Shown: piece after piece, positions 25,510 to 34,566 of the stretch
How the letters are laid out: the number at the start of each line of letters is the position of its first letter
Numbering within the stretch: the first letter of the stretch is position 1
Assembly (NCBI GenBank): GCA_964450865.1
Contig: CAYVHB010000014.1
Location: 19,471-83,470, forward strand
Length of the DNA stretch: 64,000 nt
Direction: 5' to 3'
Source: CAYVHB01 sp964450865
GTDB lineage: Bacteria; Bacillota; Clostridia; Saccharofermentanales; UBA5734
Notes under the pieces: model-generated
The model's input: only the letters and a program-made list of their open reading frames with translations
Database searches by the model: none
What the model was told of the DNA's origin: nothing
Translations under genes and position numbers: made by a program

Positions 25510-27197
25510 TGAACATGAAAGCTATTATCGTTGGTGGTGTCGCCGGTGGCGCCGGTACAGCCGCCCGCTTGCGCCGCAATAATGAAACCGCGGAAATCAT
25601 CATGCTGGAGAAGGGCCCGTACATTTCTTTTGCCAACTGTGGCCTGCCCTATTACATCGGCGGCGTGATTACCGACAAAGACGAACTGCAGCTGCAAACA
25701 CCGGAAAGTTTCAACGCCCGCTTCAATGTTGATGTCCGGGTTTTGCACGAAGTCACCGCGATTGATACTGCCGCCAGGACTGTGACGGTCCAGGACCTGC
25801 GCAACCAGACAAGCTATACCGAATCCTATGACGTCCTGGTTCTCTCGCCGGGGGCCCGGCCGATCCTGCCGCCGATCAGCGGCTACAACCTGCCTCATGT
25901 CTTCACGCTGCGGACGATCCCTGACACCTACAAGATCAAGGATTTCATCACTGAAAAGCAGCCCAGACGGGCCGCGATCATCGGCAGTGGTTACATCGGT
26001 GTGGAAATGGCGGAAAATCTCCACCACGCCGGCCTGCAGGTGGCGATGATTGAAGCGCAGAATCATGTGATCGGCTCACTGGACGCGGATATGGCCGCCC
26101 TGGTGCACAATGAAATCCGCCAAAACAGCGTTGAGCTGTACCTGGAAAGTAAAGTCGTCGCCATCGATCAAACCGGCCTGACCCTTGAGGATGGGCGGCG
26201 GATCGAGGCCGACCTGGTCCTGATGAGCATCGGTGTACAGCCGGAAACCGGCTTCATCAAGGGCAGCGGCATTGAGCTCGGCCCGCGCGGTGAACTGCTG
26301 ATCGATGACCAGATGAAGACCAACATCCCGGATGTCTACGCCCTTGGCGATGCCGCGGTCATCACGAACTTTGTCTCCGGCAAAAAGATGATCATTCCGC
26401 TGGCTTCGCCGGCCAACAAGCAGGCCCGCCTGGTTGCTGATATCATCAGTGGCAAGAATGTCCGCTACACCGGTACCCAGGGCACGGCCATCGCCCAGAT
26501 CTTCGGCCAGACTGTCGCCGTAACCGGTGAAAGCGAAACCAGCCTGCAGCGCAATGGTGTTGCCTATCGCAAATCCTACACCTTCAGCGGCTCCAATGCC
26601 GGTTATTATCCCGGGGCTAAAACCATGACCATCAAGCTGCTGTATACCGATGATGGTCATCTGCTTGGCGCCCAGATTGTTGGCCCGAAGGGCGTCGACA
26701 AACGGATGGATGTACTGGCCACGGCGATTCGCGCCAGGATGACCGTCTATGATCTGCAAGAACTTGAGCTGGCCTACGCCCCGCCGTTCTCATCGGCCAA
26801 GGATCCGGTCAATATGGCCGGCTATGTAGCCGCCAATCTCCTCGAGGGCAAATCCAGGCTGTTCTATGTTGAGGACCTGGCCAAAGTGACCGATGCTGAC
26901 CTGCTGCTTGACGTCCGGACGCCGGGTGAATTCCAGGCCGGTCATCTGCCCGGGGCGGTCAACATCCCGGTGGACAGCTTGCGCCAGCGCCTGGCTGAGA
27001 TCGATCCCGGCAAGAAGGTCTATATCTATTGCGGCATTGGCCTGCGCGGCTATATTGCCCAGCAGATCCTGACTGCCCATGGGATCGACTCGCTCAACCT
27101 GAGCGGTGGTTATACCCTGTGGAAAGCCATTGACCGTGACCGCCAGGCCCAGGCCGCCGCCGCCGTTGATTGCACTCACTGCGGCGCGCCGAAGTAA
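25509..27197 (+). CDS. CoA-disulfide reductase-like flavoprotein with C-terminal rhodanese (CoADR-Rhd)
   Basis: A 562-residue FAD- and NAD(P)H-dependent oxidoreductase. Residues 1-450 are the pyridine-nucleotide-disulfide fold: VGGVAGGAGTAARLRR for FAD, the single active Cys in SFANCGLPYYIGG at about residue 43, IGSGYIGVEMAENLHHAGL for NAD(P)H and ALGDAAVI. Residues 460-545 are a rhodanese domain with LDVRTPGEFQAGHLPGAVN and the Cys loop YIYCGIGLRG. Such fusions reduce CoA disulfide, persulfide or polysulfide. The very C-terminus has CTHCG, a possible extra thiol pair. Together with the upstream rhodanese this forms a sulfur-handling operon closed by a strong terminator. Confidence 0.95.
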   Translation: MNMKAIIVGGVAGGAGTAARLRRNNETAEIIMLEKGPYISFANCGLPYYIGGVITDKDELQLQTPESFNARFNVDVRVLHEVTAIDTAARTVTVQDLRNQTSYTESYDVLVLSPGARPILPPISGYNLPHVFTLRTIPDTYKIKDFITEKQPRRAAIIGSGYIGVEMAENLHHAGLQVAMIEAQNHVIGSLDADMAALVHNEIRQNSVELYLESKVVAIDQTGLTLEDGRRIEADLVLMSIGVQPETGFIKGSGIELGPRGELLIDDQMKTNIPDVYALGDAAVITNFVSGKKMIIPLASPANKQARLVADIISGKNVRYTGTQGTAIAQIFGQTVAVTGESETSLQRNGVAYRKSYTFSGSNAGYYPGAKTMTIKLLYTDDGHLLGAQIVGPKGVDKRMDVLATAIRARMTVYDLQELELAYAPPFSSAKDPVNMAGYVAANLLEGKSRLFYVEDLAKVTDADLLLDVRTPGEFQAGHLPGAVNIPVDSLRQRLAEIDPGKKVYIYCGIGLRGYIAQQILTAHGIDSLNLSGGYTLWKAIDRDRQAQAAAAVDCTHCGAPK

Positions 27198-27648
27198 TCG
27201 GCCGGAAATCTGCATACCTGCGGAATTTCATATCGCAATTCCCCGGCGGATACGCCCCCGCGAACTGCCCCTTGATCGAGCTGAACGTTTCTCACAAGCC
27301 CGGCTGCAGCCAACCTGCAGGCCGGGCTTTTTTGGCGTGAGGATCTTCAGCGCCGGGAATTTCACAGACTGGCGTTTTTCCGCAGCCGTAAATTCTCGCG
27401 AGCCTGATTATTCACGGGTCGTGATTTCTCGCGCCCGTTTTTGATGGTCATTATTCAAGCTATTCTCTGGCCGGTTTTTGATAATCTTTCGATCATCAAA
27501 ACAACATTGCGCAAATCCATTGAATGTTGACCGGATTTCCGCTAGATTGTCGACAATACCATTATTAAAGGCTAAAAATATCCGGTTTTGTCTAAGTATT
27601 CACAAGGTAGCAGTAGAACGGTAGAGCCACTGGAAAGGCGGTAGAAGC
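27198..27648. other. Intergenic region with terminator and leader of the symporter operon
   Basis: It contains the terminator at 27296-27333 and an AT-rich leader before the small accessory gene. TTGACC at 27527-27532 lacks a matched -10. No gene is supported. Confidence 0.6.
27296..27333 (+). terminator. Strong intrinsic terminator of the sulfur operon
   Basis: AAGCCCGGCTGCAG (27296-27309) and CTGCAGGCCGGGCTT (27315-27329) pair with one bulged base around a five-base loop and end in a run of Ts. Confidence 0.9.
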
Positions 27649-27831
27649 ATGGTACTGGGAATTCCTGATTTCTGGATCTGGAGCGCGTTTTTGCTTTGCA
27701 TCGGTAGCGCGGTTGCCTGCGTTGTGTATGGCATCGTGAACTGGAACAAAGGGTCTGACGATGAAAGCAAGCAAATCAACGAGGAGGTACGCTGGGAGGT
27801 CACGGAAAAGGAAGTCGAAGCCAACCTTTGA
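27649..27831 (+). CDS. Small single-pass membrane protein, symporter accessory type
   Basis: A 60-residue protein with one hydrophobic helix (about 8-30, FWIWSAFLLCIGSAVACVVYGIVNW) written here only by its ends FWIWS and GIVNW, and a charged, Glu-rich cytoplasmic tail. AAGGCGG precedes the ATG. Its position 96 bases before a sodium/solute symporter gene and its layout match the small accessory proteins that accompany such symporters in Clostridia. The role is thought to be assembly or stability of the carrier; that is family knowledge, not visible in the sequence. Confidence 0.75.
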   Translation: MVLGIPDFWIWSAFLLCIGSAVACVVYGIVNWNKGSDDESKQINEEVRWEVTEKEVEANL

Positions 27832-27927
27832 TGGAGCGGAAGGTCGACAGGCTCTCGTTGTATGCGGACAGATCTCATTGCTGTTCAGGCGTGCAGCAGG
27901 TGCAGACTGTGTAGAATGGAGAATTTG

Positions 27928-29547
27928 ATGTTACTACCAATTGTTGCCTCGGTTATTTATCTGTTTATCCTGATCTGGCTGGGCTATATCGGCTATCGTG
28001 GCACGAAGACAGCCCGTGATTATATGCTGGCCGGTCGCCAGATTCACCCGATGATCATGGCATTGTCCTATGGGGCCACGTTTATCAGTACATCAGCCAT
28101 CGTCGGATTTGGCGGCAATGCCGGCCTGTTTGGTTTTTCCCTGCTCTGGCTGACCTTCCTTAATATCCTGGTTGGCGTTTTTATTGCTTTTATTGTCTTT
28201 GGCAAGCGGACCCGCAAAATGGGCCATAATGTTGATGCCCATACCTTTGCCGAATTGCTGGGTGTGCGCTTCCAGTCCAGGTTTATCCAGGGCTTTTCTG
28301 CCGCGGTCGTTTTCATTTTCATGCCCGTTTATGCCGCTGCCGTGCTTAAGGGCGGCGTGGCCTTCATCGCAACCCAATTCAATGTCGATTTTAATGTGGC
28401 GCTGCTGTTCTTTACGATGATTGTGGCTGTCTACGTCCTGATGGGCGGGATGAAGGGCGTCATGTACACCGATGCCTTCCAGGGCATGATTATGTTTGCC
28501 GGGATGCTCTTCCTGCTGATCTATACCTACACCAGGCTTGGCGGCGTCACATCTGCCCATACGGCCCTGACCAACATGATGCAGGATCCGGGCGTCCAGG
28601 CACAGACCGCCAAGCTGACCGCCAATGGCTTCAAAGGCTGGACTTCAATGCCGACGTTTGGTTCGCCCTACTGGTGGACGGTCGTCACTTCCGTGGTTAT
28701 GGGCGTCGGTATTGGCGTGCTGGCTCAGCCACAACTGGCCGTGCGTTTCATGACTGTCAAGAGCAACCGGGAATTGAACCGGGCTGTGGCCTCCGGTGGC
28801 GTGTTTATCCTGATGATGACTGGCGTGGCCTTTGTGGTCGGTGGTCTGTCCAATGTCTACTTCTTCCAGCAAAGCGGCTCGACAGCGATGGTTGCCGCCA
28901 AAGGCGTAATCGACAACATCATTCCGCTGTTCCTTAAAGGCTTCATGCCCGACTGGTTCAGCACGGTCTTCCTGCTGACGCTGATGTCGGCGGCGATGTC
29001 AACGCTAAGTTCCCAGTATCATGTAGTTGGCACATCGATTGGCCGCGACCTGTTCGAAAAGAGCCTGAATCTGCGGGGCAACTCGGTATTGATCACCCGA
29101 ATTGGTATCCTGTTCTCAATCCTGGTCAGTGCCGTGCTGGCCTATCTGGGCAACCAGCTCAAGACCGATATCGGCGTTATTGCCCAGGCTACCTCGATTT
29201 TCTTCGGTATTTGTGCCGCGGCGTTCCTGCCGACCTATATTGGCGCACTCTACTTCCGCCGCCTGACACGCAAAGCCGCCATTGCCAGTATCCTGACCGG
29301 ATCGCTGGCCAGCTTCTTCTGGATCTTCTTTATTCATGCCAAAAACGCCTCAACCATCGGCCTGTGCCAGCTGCTGACCGGCAAACCGCACTTGCTGGCC
29401 GGGACGGCCCTCGTCAAGCTGTCAATGGTCGATGCGGTTATTGTTACCTTCCCGCTGGCAGTCCTGGTGATTATCGTCGTTGGCCTGCTCACCCGGCCCG
29501 ATGTCGATGCCGGGCACGTTGAGCGCTGCTTCAGCGGCATCCGCTGA
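27928..29547 (+). CDS. Sodium:solute symporter (SSS family)
   Basis: A 539-residue membrane carrier with about 13 helices, using the sodium gradient to import an organic solute. Family marks are YRGTKTARDYMLAGR at the start, PMIMALSYGATFISTSAIVGF in the first core helix, and QPQLAVRFM-like AQPQLAVRFMTVKS, with SAAMSTLSSQYHVVGTSIGRDL in the second sodium-site region (serines in helix 8). The ATG at 27928 has GGAG six bases upstream and is preferred to in-frame starts before it. Resembles the pantothenate/acetate/proline branch; exact solute is not resolved. Co-transcribed with the 60-residue accessory protein. Confidence 0.92.
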   Translation: MLLPIVASVIYLFILIWLGYIGYRGTKTARDYMLAGRQIHPMIMALSYGATFISTSAIVGFGGNAGLFGFSLLWLTFLNILVGVFIAFIVFGKRTRKMGHNVDAHTFAELLGVRFQSRFIQGFSAAVVFIFMPVYAAAVLKGGVAFIATQFNVDFNVALLFFTMIVAVYVLMGGMKGVMYTDAFQGMIMFAGMLFLLIYTYTRLGGVTSAHTALTNMMQDPGVQAQTAKLTANGFKGWTSMPTFGSPYWWTVVTSVVMGVGIGVLAQPQLAVRFMTVKSNRELNRAVASGGVFILMMTGVAFVVGGLSNVYFFQQSGSTAMVAAKGVIDNIIPLFLKGFMPDWFSTVFLLTLMSAAMSTLSSQYHVVGTSIGRDLFEKSLNLRGNSVLITRIGILFSILVSAVLAYLGNQLKTDIGVIAQATSIFFGICAAAFLPTYIGALYFRRLTRKAAIASILTGSLASFFWIFFIHAKNASTIGLCQLLTGKPHLLAGTALVKLSMVDAVIVTFPLAVLVIIVVGLLTRPDVDAGHVERCFSGIR

Positions 29548-29700
29548 TAAGACAGCTGGCCGCTGTAAAGAGCAACTGCGTTAAAAGGTCAAATTACAAT
29601 CGGCGACGGTGTATGGGAAAGCCAGATTGGCCATGCCCTGCAGAGGTCCCGATCTGGGACAGAACAGTTCGTAAAATCACGCATTCAGCACATATCCGCG

Positions 29701-29732
29701 CAAGACACCCGTTCAACAGAGCGGGTGTCTTG
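29701..29732 (+). terminator. Perfect 11-bp hairpin after the symporter gene
   Basis: CAAGACACCCG (29701-29711) and CGGGTGTCTTG (29722-29732) with a ten-base loop, 150 bases after the symporter stop. There is no following T-run, so termination may need Rho or the hairpin may protect the 3' end. Confidence 0.5.
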
Positions 29733-30101
29733 TGATAGATGATCATGGGCGAGAACGGGCCGTTACAGATCGTGGGATAGCGCATGATGTCCGGATCACG
29801 GGCTAGAACGTTTTTATCGCATGCTTATCAGGTCGCCTGTCTGCGCACATCGCCGGGTGTCGAATCCATCCATTCCGGCCTTCGTTATTCTGAGTTGAAT
29901 GGCATTTATTTGCTGCCGATATATGCAAGATTATTTAATATCGATTGTAAAGCTATAACTGCAAGGCGATTAATCTGTTTTTTAATGTTGATGACCGGAC
30001 GGAGGCTGTCTGGTTGAGAATAAGATAAAATGAAATTGAACCAGAAATGTGCAAAAATGGCGGATATTGGTGATAAATTAAACAAAAATCTGACATCGCT
30101 C

Positions 30102-30130
30102 TTTACTAAATGAATTGTGTCCGCTAAAAT
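30102..30130 (+). promoter_or_regulatory. Promoter of the TfoX-like gene
   Basis: TTTACT (30102-30107), 17-base spacer, TAAAAT (30125-30130); predicted start near 30137. Confidence 0.5.
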
Positions 30131-30209
30131 ATGCTTTGTTATGTCAAGCGTTTGGCAGAATGAAAAGCTGTTCGCCTGACGAGTAGTGGCCGGCTGGAAG
30201 AATGACAGG

Positions 30210-30887
30210 ATGATTTTAAAAATGAAAAATGAGAATGCAAGTATGTCAAGCAGAGGATTCAGTACGTCGGACGATACAGCAATATCAGGCCCTGACGAAG
30301 CCAGGCCAGGCCTGTTGCCCGAAGTGTCCGCAGGATCCGGCATCACAACAGCAGATTCGCCGCTGATCCTGCCTGACGCGATATCCGAGCAAGCCGTCAA
30401 TAACGAGAAGACCCTGCTTGGACCAGATCCTGACTCTGAAATATTTACGAATCCAGCCTGGGAAAAAGTCAATCCCGAAATGGCCCGGACGCTCGGCGTC
30501 TATGTTGCGAAGTATCCTTGTGCAAAGCGCCTGATGTTCGGCAGCCCCGTTTACTTTGTCCGTGACCGGATGTGGACCGGTATCAAGGGTAACGTTGTCT
30601 TTTTGCACCTGGATGCTGTGAGCCGTACCGCCGTCAGTCAGCTATCTCCCGAAATCATAGCTTTTGAGCCCCGACCGGGCCGGCTGCTCAAGGAGTATGT
30701 TGCCATGCCGGAGTCGCTCCTGAATGAAGCGTCCTTTTTCAGTGAGTGGCTGGAACAAGCCTATCAGACGGTTATCGCCATGCCGGATAAATCTGCCGCA
30801 GCCAATACATCCGAAAAGCCGGCAACGGCCCGGCGGACGGCCCGGCGCGCAACAAAAACGGACAAAACGTCCCGTTCGAAGCCGTAA
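30210..30887 (+). CDS. TfoX N-terminal-domain-like protein with long disordered ends
   Basis: A protein of about 225 residues. The centre (about 85-190) matches the TfoX_N fold: KRLMFGSPVYFVRDRMWTGIKGNVVFLHLD follows the family's MFGG-x-x-Y-x-D-x-R-x-F-x-x-I pattern, then FEPRPGRLLKEYVAMPESLL and a helical end. TfoX N-terminal-domain proteins are small stand-alone proteins in many bacteria and are not reliable markers of competence. Here about 85 acidic residues precede the domain and a basic Arg/Lys/Thr tail follows (TARRTARRATKTDKTSRSKP), which could bind nucleic acid. The start is uncertain: ATGs at 30210, 30222 and 30243 and a GTG at 30186 are all in frame. Confidence 0.7.
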   Translation: MILKMKNENASMSSRGFSTSDDTAISGPDEARPGLLPEVSAGSGITTADSPLILPDAISEQAVNNEKTLLGPDPDSEIFTNPAWEKVNPEMARTLGVYVAKYPCAKRLMFGSPVYFVRDRMWTGIKGNVVFLHLDAVSRTAVSQLSPEIIAFEPRPGRLLKEYVAMPESLLNEASFFSEWLEQAYQTVIAMPDKSAAANTSEKPATARRTARRATKTDKTSRSKP

Positions 30888-30982
30888 AGCCGGGAATCCG
30901 GACCCGGCTGATCCATGAAGGCAGCCGTGAATGATCTTCAGGAGAGCCTGGCATATCGCGTGAAAGCAGAGATAGCCTGGCC

Positions 30983-31984
30983 TCAGGCTTTTTGAAGCGA
31001 CGGCAGGTCAGGAATGGAGATTCTGCCACCCTCCCGCTGGACAGACCAGGCTGCTGTCCGGGTTGCCAGTTCCAGTGATTTTTCAAAAGACAGGTGACGC
31101 AGCAAGCCGTAGACAAAAGCTCCATGAAAGATATCGCCGGCTGCGGTGGTATCAATCGCCCGGACCGGCTCGGCTGGCATCGCACAGACCTGCAACTGGC
31201 CGTCTGGCGCGACCTGGGCATAAATCAAGCCCCGTTCACCCAATGTGATCACGACTTGCCGGCCATTCAGCCGATAGAGGGCAGCCAGGGCTTGCTCCTG
31301 ATGCTGCGGGGAATTCAAGTCCGGTAACCCGCTCAGCTGAAGCGCAAACCGTTCGGAGCTGACCAGATAATCAACCTTTTGACCCAGCAGGACGGTGCCT
31401 TCCCGCACCGATCCGGCATCCAGCACCGTTATGGCTTGTGGAAAACGCTCCATAGCCTGCAGGGAGGCCGCCATTTCGTGGCCGTCAAAAAGCATGATTT
31501 GCGGGGCGCCAGTCACTTCGCCGGGAGATCCACCGGCCGCTTCGCCAGTCGTCGCACCCATATAGATATGGGTTGATTGGCTTGCCGGCAAGTCTGTAAA
31601 CTTGTTGAAAAATTCGCCGTTGAGCCATTGCCGGGGCAGGCGGCGATTGATGATGGTCCGGCTGCCGTTCTGGCGATTGACGAGAATAACCGATAAGGGC
31701 GTCGGGTAGCCCGGCCGAATCTCCAGCATTGACAGATCTGCCTGCACAGCCCTGAATTCGGCGACGATTTGGTCACCGTAGCGATCGTCACCAATCAGGC
31801 CAGCCAGAGCACATGACACGCCCCATTTCGCGAGCAGATACGCGGCATTGGCTGCCGGCCCGCCGCCAGACTCGAGCAGCTGGCTGATCTCTATCTTGCT
31901 GTTTTCCTGGGGAAATGTCGCCATAAACAGGTTGATATCGTAACAGACCATGCCAATACAGATAACGTGTGATTGCTGCAGCAT
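30983..31984 (-). CDS. PfkB-family carbohydrate kinase
   Basis: A 333-residue ribokinase-type sugar or nucleoside kinase. The N-terminal signature is ESGGGPAANAAYLLAKWG, and the C-terminal PfkB signature is DTTAAGDIFHGAFVYGLL, with the catalytic Asp of the anion-hole motif (GAGD here written AAGD). GERGLIYAQV precedes it as expected. The ATG at 31984 has AAGGCGAGG upstream. Substrate is uncertain; ribose, fructose or a nucleoside are options. It is followed upstream by the DedA gene at 32041 on the same strand, 56 bases apart, so they may be co-transcribed. Confidence 0.88.
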   Translation of the reverse strand: MLQQSHVICIGMVCYDINLFMATFPQENSKIEISQLLESGGGPAANAAYLLAKWGVSCALAGLIGDDRYGDQIVAEFRAVQADLSMLEIRPGYPTPLSVILVNRQNGSRTIINRRLPRQWLNGEFFNKFTDLPASQSTHIYMGATTGEAAGGSPGEVTGAPQIMLFDGHEMAASLQAMERFPQAITVLDAGSVREGTVLLGQKVDYLVSSERFALQLSGLPDLNSPQHQEQALAALYRLNGRQVVITLGERGLIYAQVAPDGQLQVCAMPAEPVRAIDTTAAGDIFHGAFVYGLLRHLSFEKSLELATRTAAWSVQREGGRISIPDLPSLQKA

Positions 31985-32040
31985 TGTCGCCACCTCGCCT
32001 TCACCAAACAGGACTGCTTCTGACCAGGACCACTCAGGTT

Positions 32041-32658
32041 TTATTTTTTCCTGACAAAGCGCTTCTTGTAAAAGAGGTAGGCCAGGACCGCAATGACCGC
32101 GATCAGGATAACCAGGACAATCGTAGAGAAAGTGTCAAAGTAGACGGCGATGCGTTCCCAGGAGGCCCCGGCCGCCGCGCCAAGCATGACCAGCAGGGTA
32201 TTCCAGACTATGGTACCTGTGACTGTAAAGAGCAGGAATTTGGCCATAGGCATCCGGGCCATACCGGCCGGGATTGAAACAAGACTGCGGATAATGGGCA
32301 CACAGCGGCCAATCAGGACCGAGGATTCGCCACGGCTGACAAACTTGTCGCGAGCCAGCAGCACATCACCATGTTTAAAATGTAAAAGCCGGCCCCATTT
32401 GCTGTTGATCCATTGCTCAAGCCGCTCCGGGGTCAGAATCCGGCCCACCCCATACAGGAGCAGCGCGCCACCAACCGAGCCGATGGTAGCGGCCAGGATG
32501 ACGCCCCATGTCGTCATGTTCGAGGATGTGGTCAGGAAACCGGCGAAAGTCAGAATGACTTCTGAAGGAATCGGCGGGAAAATGTTTTCGATCAGGATCA
32601 GCAAGAGGACGCCCAGATAGCCAAATTGATTGATCATGCTGATAATCCAGGTTTGCAT
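32041..32658 (-). CDS. DedA-family (VTT domain) membrane protein
   Basis: A 205-residue protein with about four to five membrane segments. The re-entrant loop region IENIFPPIPSEVILTFAGFL at residues 23-42 and the later FVSRGESSVLIGRCVPIIRSLVSIPAGMARM, given here by its ends FVSRGES and SIPAGMARM, are the conserved family sites (E in the first, R in the second). DedA proteins act as lipid scramblases, including undecaprenyl-phosphate recycling, which depends on the membrane potential. The C-terminus is very basic (YKKRFVRKK). A GGAGGT ribosome site lies upstream of the ATG. Confidence 0.92.
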   Translation of the reverse strand: MQTWIISMINQFGYLGVLLLILIENIFPPIPSEVILTFAGFLTTSSNMTTWGVILAATIGSVGGALLLYGVGRILTPERLEQWINSKWGRLLHFKHGDVLLARDKFVSRGESSVLIGRCVPIIRSLVSIPAGMARMPMAKFLLFTVTGTIVWNTLLVMLGAAAGASWERIAVYFDTFSTIVLVILIAVIAVLAYLFYKKRFVRKK

Positions 32659-32813
32659 TGGAAATAATACCTCCGGTTTTTAACGCCCGATTTTACTGTT
32701 GCTATAGTACCATAATCTCCATCAAGATACTGCCTCAAGATACCAAAACGCTCGAAAGTGATGAAATTTTCGGATTTTCGTCACATTGCGCTGATATCAC
32801 CTTAAGGAATATT

Positions 32814-32822
32814 TGCTATGAT
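32814..32822 (+). promoter_or_regulatory. Extended -10 promoter of the Pr6Pr gene
   Basis: TGCTATGAT, the same nonamer as in the CDF promoter, about 50 bases before the Pr6Pr ATG. No clear -35 is seen. Confidence 0.4.
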
Positions 32823-32872
32823 CACAATTGTAGCAGCGTGCTTCATCATATAAATAAAGGAGGCAGCCAAGC

Positions 32873-33562
32873 ATGATTAAACAAGCAATTCAACCAGCCA
32901 TGGGCTGGACCTTTTCTTTCCGGATTTTTGTGATCCTGGGCATCAGCCTCGGCCTGACGCTGACCCTGACCCTGGGAGGCAATTTCTGGCAAATGCTGAC
33001 ATTTTATACTGTCCAAAGCAATATTCTCAACTGGCTGATTTTCGTCATTCTCGTTGTCCGTGATTTCCTGCAGCTGCGGCAGCGCGAGCTGCATCCGCCC
33101 GGCCGGTTGCTGAGCCTGGCCAAGCATTCATTCATGATGGGTGTGATGGTTACCATGCTGGTCTACCATTTTGTCCTGCGCCCCTATATCGAGCAGAGTG
33201 GCCTGCCCTATGACACGCTGGGCCCTGGTGACCTGCTTGTCCATTATTTCATCGCAATCATGGCGGTCCTTGATTACCTGTTATTCGACGAAAAGGGCAA
33301 GTTCAAGCTATGGGATCCGTTGCTCTGGGCCCTGCTGCCGCTGGCGTATCTGGCTTTCATTTTTATCTATACCAATGCCGGCGGCAGTTTCCTGAACTAC
33401 TTTGGCAACAGTGAGTCACCTTATTTCTTTCTGAGCATCAAGACGCTGGGACTGGTTGGCGTTGCCCGCTGGGTTGGTGGTATCACCGCTATTTTCCTGA
33501 CCGTCGCCTACGGACTGGTCGGCCTGGACTACCTCCTCGGCCGGCGTACTCGCCAGCACTAG
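32873..33562 (+). CDS. Pr6Pr-family membrane protein
   Basis: A 229-residue protein with six hydrophobic helices. TVQSNILNWLIFVILV in the second helix and the DLLVHYFIAIMAVLDYLLFDEKG stretch (ends DLLVHYF and LLFDEKG) are typical of the Pr6Pr/FAR-17a-like group, whose function is unknown. PLAYLAFIFIYTNAGGSF-like residues follow. AAAGGAGG precedes the ATG. It is transcribed away from DedA and has its own terminator. Confidence 0.82.
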   Translation: MIKQAIQPAMGWTFSFRIFVILGISLGLTLTLTLGGNFWQMLTFYTVQSNILNWLIFVILVVRDFLQLRQRELHPPGRLLSLAKHSFMMGVMVTMLVYHFVLRPYIEQSGLPYDTLGPGDLLVHYFIAIMAVLDYLLFDEKGKFKLWDPLLWALLPLAYLAFIFIYTNAGGSFLNYFGNSESPYFFLSIKTLGLVGVARWVGGITAIFLTVAYGLVGLDYLLGRRTRQH

Positions 33563-33623
33563 CCCCTTATCTGAATGACCAGCCGGGGCATCGATCCGGC
33601 AGTATCTCCCCGTCCGGCGTACT

Positions 33624-33647
33624 AGCCGGCGCGAGCCCGGCTTTTTC
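33624..33647 (+). terminator. Intrinsic terminator after Pr6Pr gene
   Basis: AGCCGG (33624-33629), seven-base loop, CCGGCT (33637-33642), then TTTTCTCC. Confidence 0.55.
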
Positions 33648-33732
33648 TCCTGGCAAACGGTGCCAGGCCCTCCAATGGCCCCCGGATGGCCCCTGGCCCC
33701 TGGCCAGCAGTATCTGCATCAGTCTGGCAATG

Positions 33733-33741
33733 TGATATAAT
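33733..33741 (+). promoter_or_regulatory. Extended -10 promoter of azlCD
   Basis: TGATATAAT (33733-33741) fits TGnTATAAT. The predicted start near 33748 gives a leader of about 40 bases to the azlC ATG. Confidence 0.5.
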
Positions 33742-33789
33742 GGGCTGCGGTGCCAGCGACCGTTATCCATGGCACCGGGAGGTTGGTCC

Positions 33790-34566
33790 ATGGTCAAGCA
33801 CATTGCCAGGCAGAAAAATAAGCAAACTTCACAGCCCAACCCGGTCCCGGCTGCCGACCCGGCAGGCCAACCGGGTTTTTTCGCCGTTTTGCATGCTGTT
33901 TTCCCCATTACAATCCCGGTCCTGTCCGGTTACCTGTTCCTGGGCTTTGCCTATGGCATCCTGATGAGCAGCCGCGGCTACGGCCCCGGCTGGACATTCC
34001 TGATGAGTCTGGCTGTATTTGCCGGATCGGCGCAGTACGTGGCCATCACATTCCTGACCACGGCCTTCAACCCGCTTAACGCCCTGTTGCTGACCTTGCT
34101 GGTGAATGCCCGCCATCTTTTTTATGGCATTTCAATGCTGGACAAGTATAAAGGAACTGGCCGGGCTAAGTTTTACCTGATTTTCGGCCTGACTGACGAG
34201 ACCTTTTCGATCAATTGCGCCACGGAGCCCCCCGCCGGCTTGAGCCGCCAGCGCTTTTACCTGCTGGTCACGCTGCTCAATCACAGCTACTGGGTCACCG
34301 GCTCCGTTCTCGGCAGCGTGCTTGGTTCGCTGATCCACTTCAACACCAAAGGATTGGACTTCGTTCTGACGGCACTTTTTGTCGTTATCTTTCTCAATCA
34401 GTGGCAAACCAGCCGTGACCATCGGCCGGCCATGATTGGTATCGCCTGTTCTGTCGTCTGCGTCTGGATTTTCGGCCCCAATCAGTTTATCATCCCGGCG
34501 ATGCTGGCCATCGTTGCCGTCCTGGCCCTACTGCGCCATAAGCTGCGTGAGGAGGTGGCACCGTGA
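33790..34566 (+). CDS. azlC: AzlC-family branched-chain amino-acid exporter, large subunit
   Basis: A 258-residue membrane protein with about seven to eight helices. The family segments are FAYGILMSSRGYGPGWTFLMSLAVFAGSAQYVAI (ends FAYGILM and AGSAQYVAI), NARHLFYGISML and LIFGLTDETFSI. With AzlD it exports branched-chain amino acids or analogues. GGGAGG lies seven bases before the ATG at 33790, which is therefore preferred to the earlier in-frame ATG at 33769. Its last four bases overlap the GTG start of azlD. Confidence 0.92.
   Translation: MVKHIARQKNKQTSQPNPVPAADPAGQPGFFAVLHAVFPITIPVLSGYLFLGFAYGILMSSRGYGPGWTFLMSLAVFAGSAQYVAITFLTTAFNPLNALLLTLLVNARHLFYGISMLDKYKGTGRAKFYLIFGLTDETFSINCATEPPAGLSRQRFYLLVTLLNHSYWVTGSVLGSVLGSLIHFNTKGLDFVLTALFVVIFLNQWQTSRDHRPAMIGIACSVVCVWIFGPNQFIIPAMLAIVAVLALLRHKLREEVAP

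Larger units (their letters stand above)
29548..30209. other. Gene-free AT-rich stretch with hairpin and promoter
   Basis: About 660 bases without a convincing gene; frames on either strand lack ribosome sites. It holds an 11-base-pair hairpin (29701-29732) and a promoter toward the TfoX-like gene. Confidence 0.55.

Noticed and set aside
29906..30472. Minus-strand frame upstream of and overlapping the TfoX-like gene
   Set aside because: It lacks a ribosome site and overlaps the better-supported plus-strand gene and its promoter.
30888..30909. AGCCGGG/CCCGGCT hairpin between the TfoX-like gene and the PfkB gene as terminator
   Set aside because: Seven-base stem and no T-run on either strand; too weak to call, though a convergent terminator is possible.
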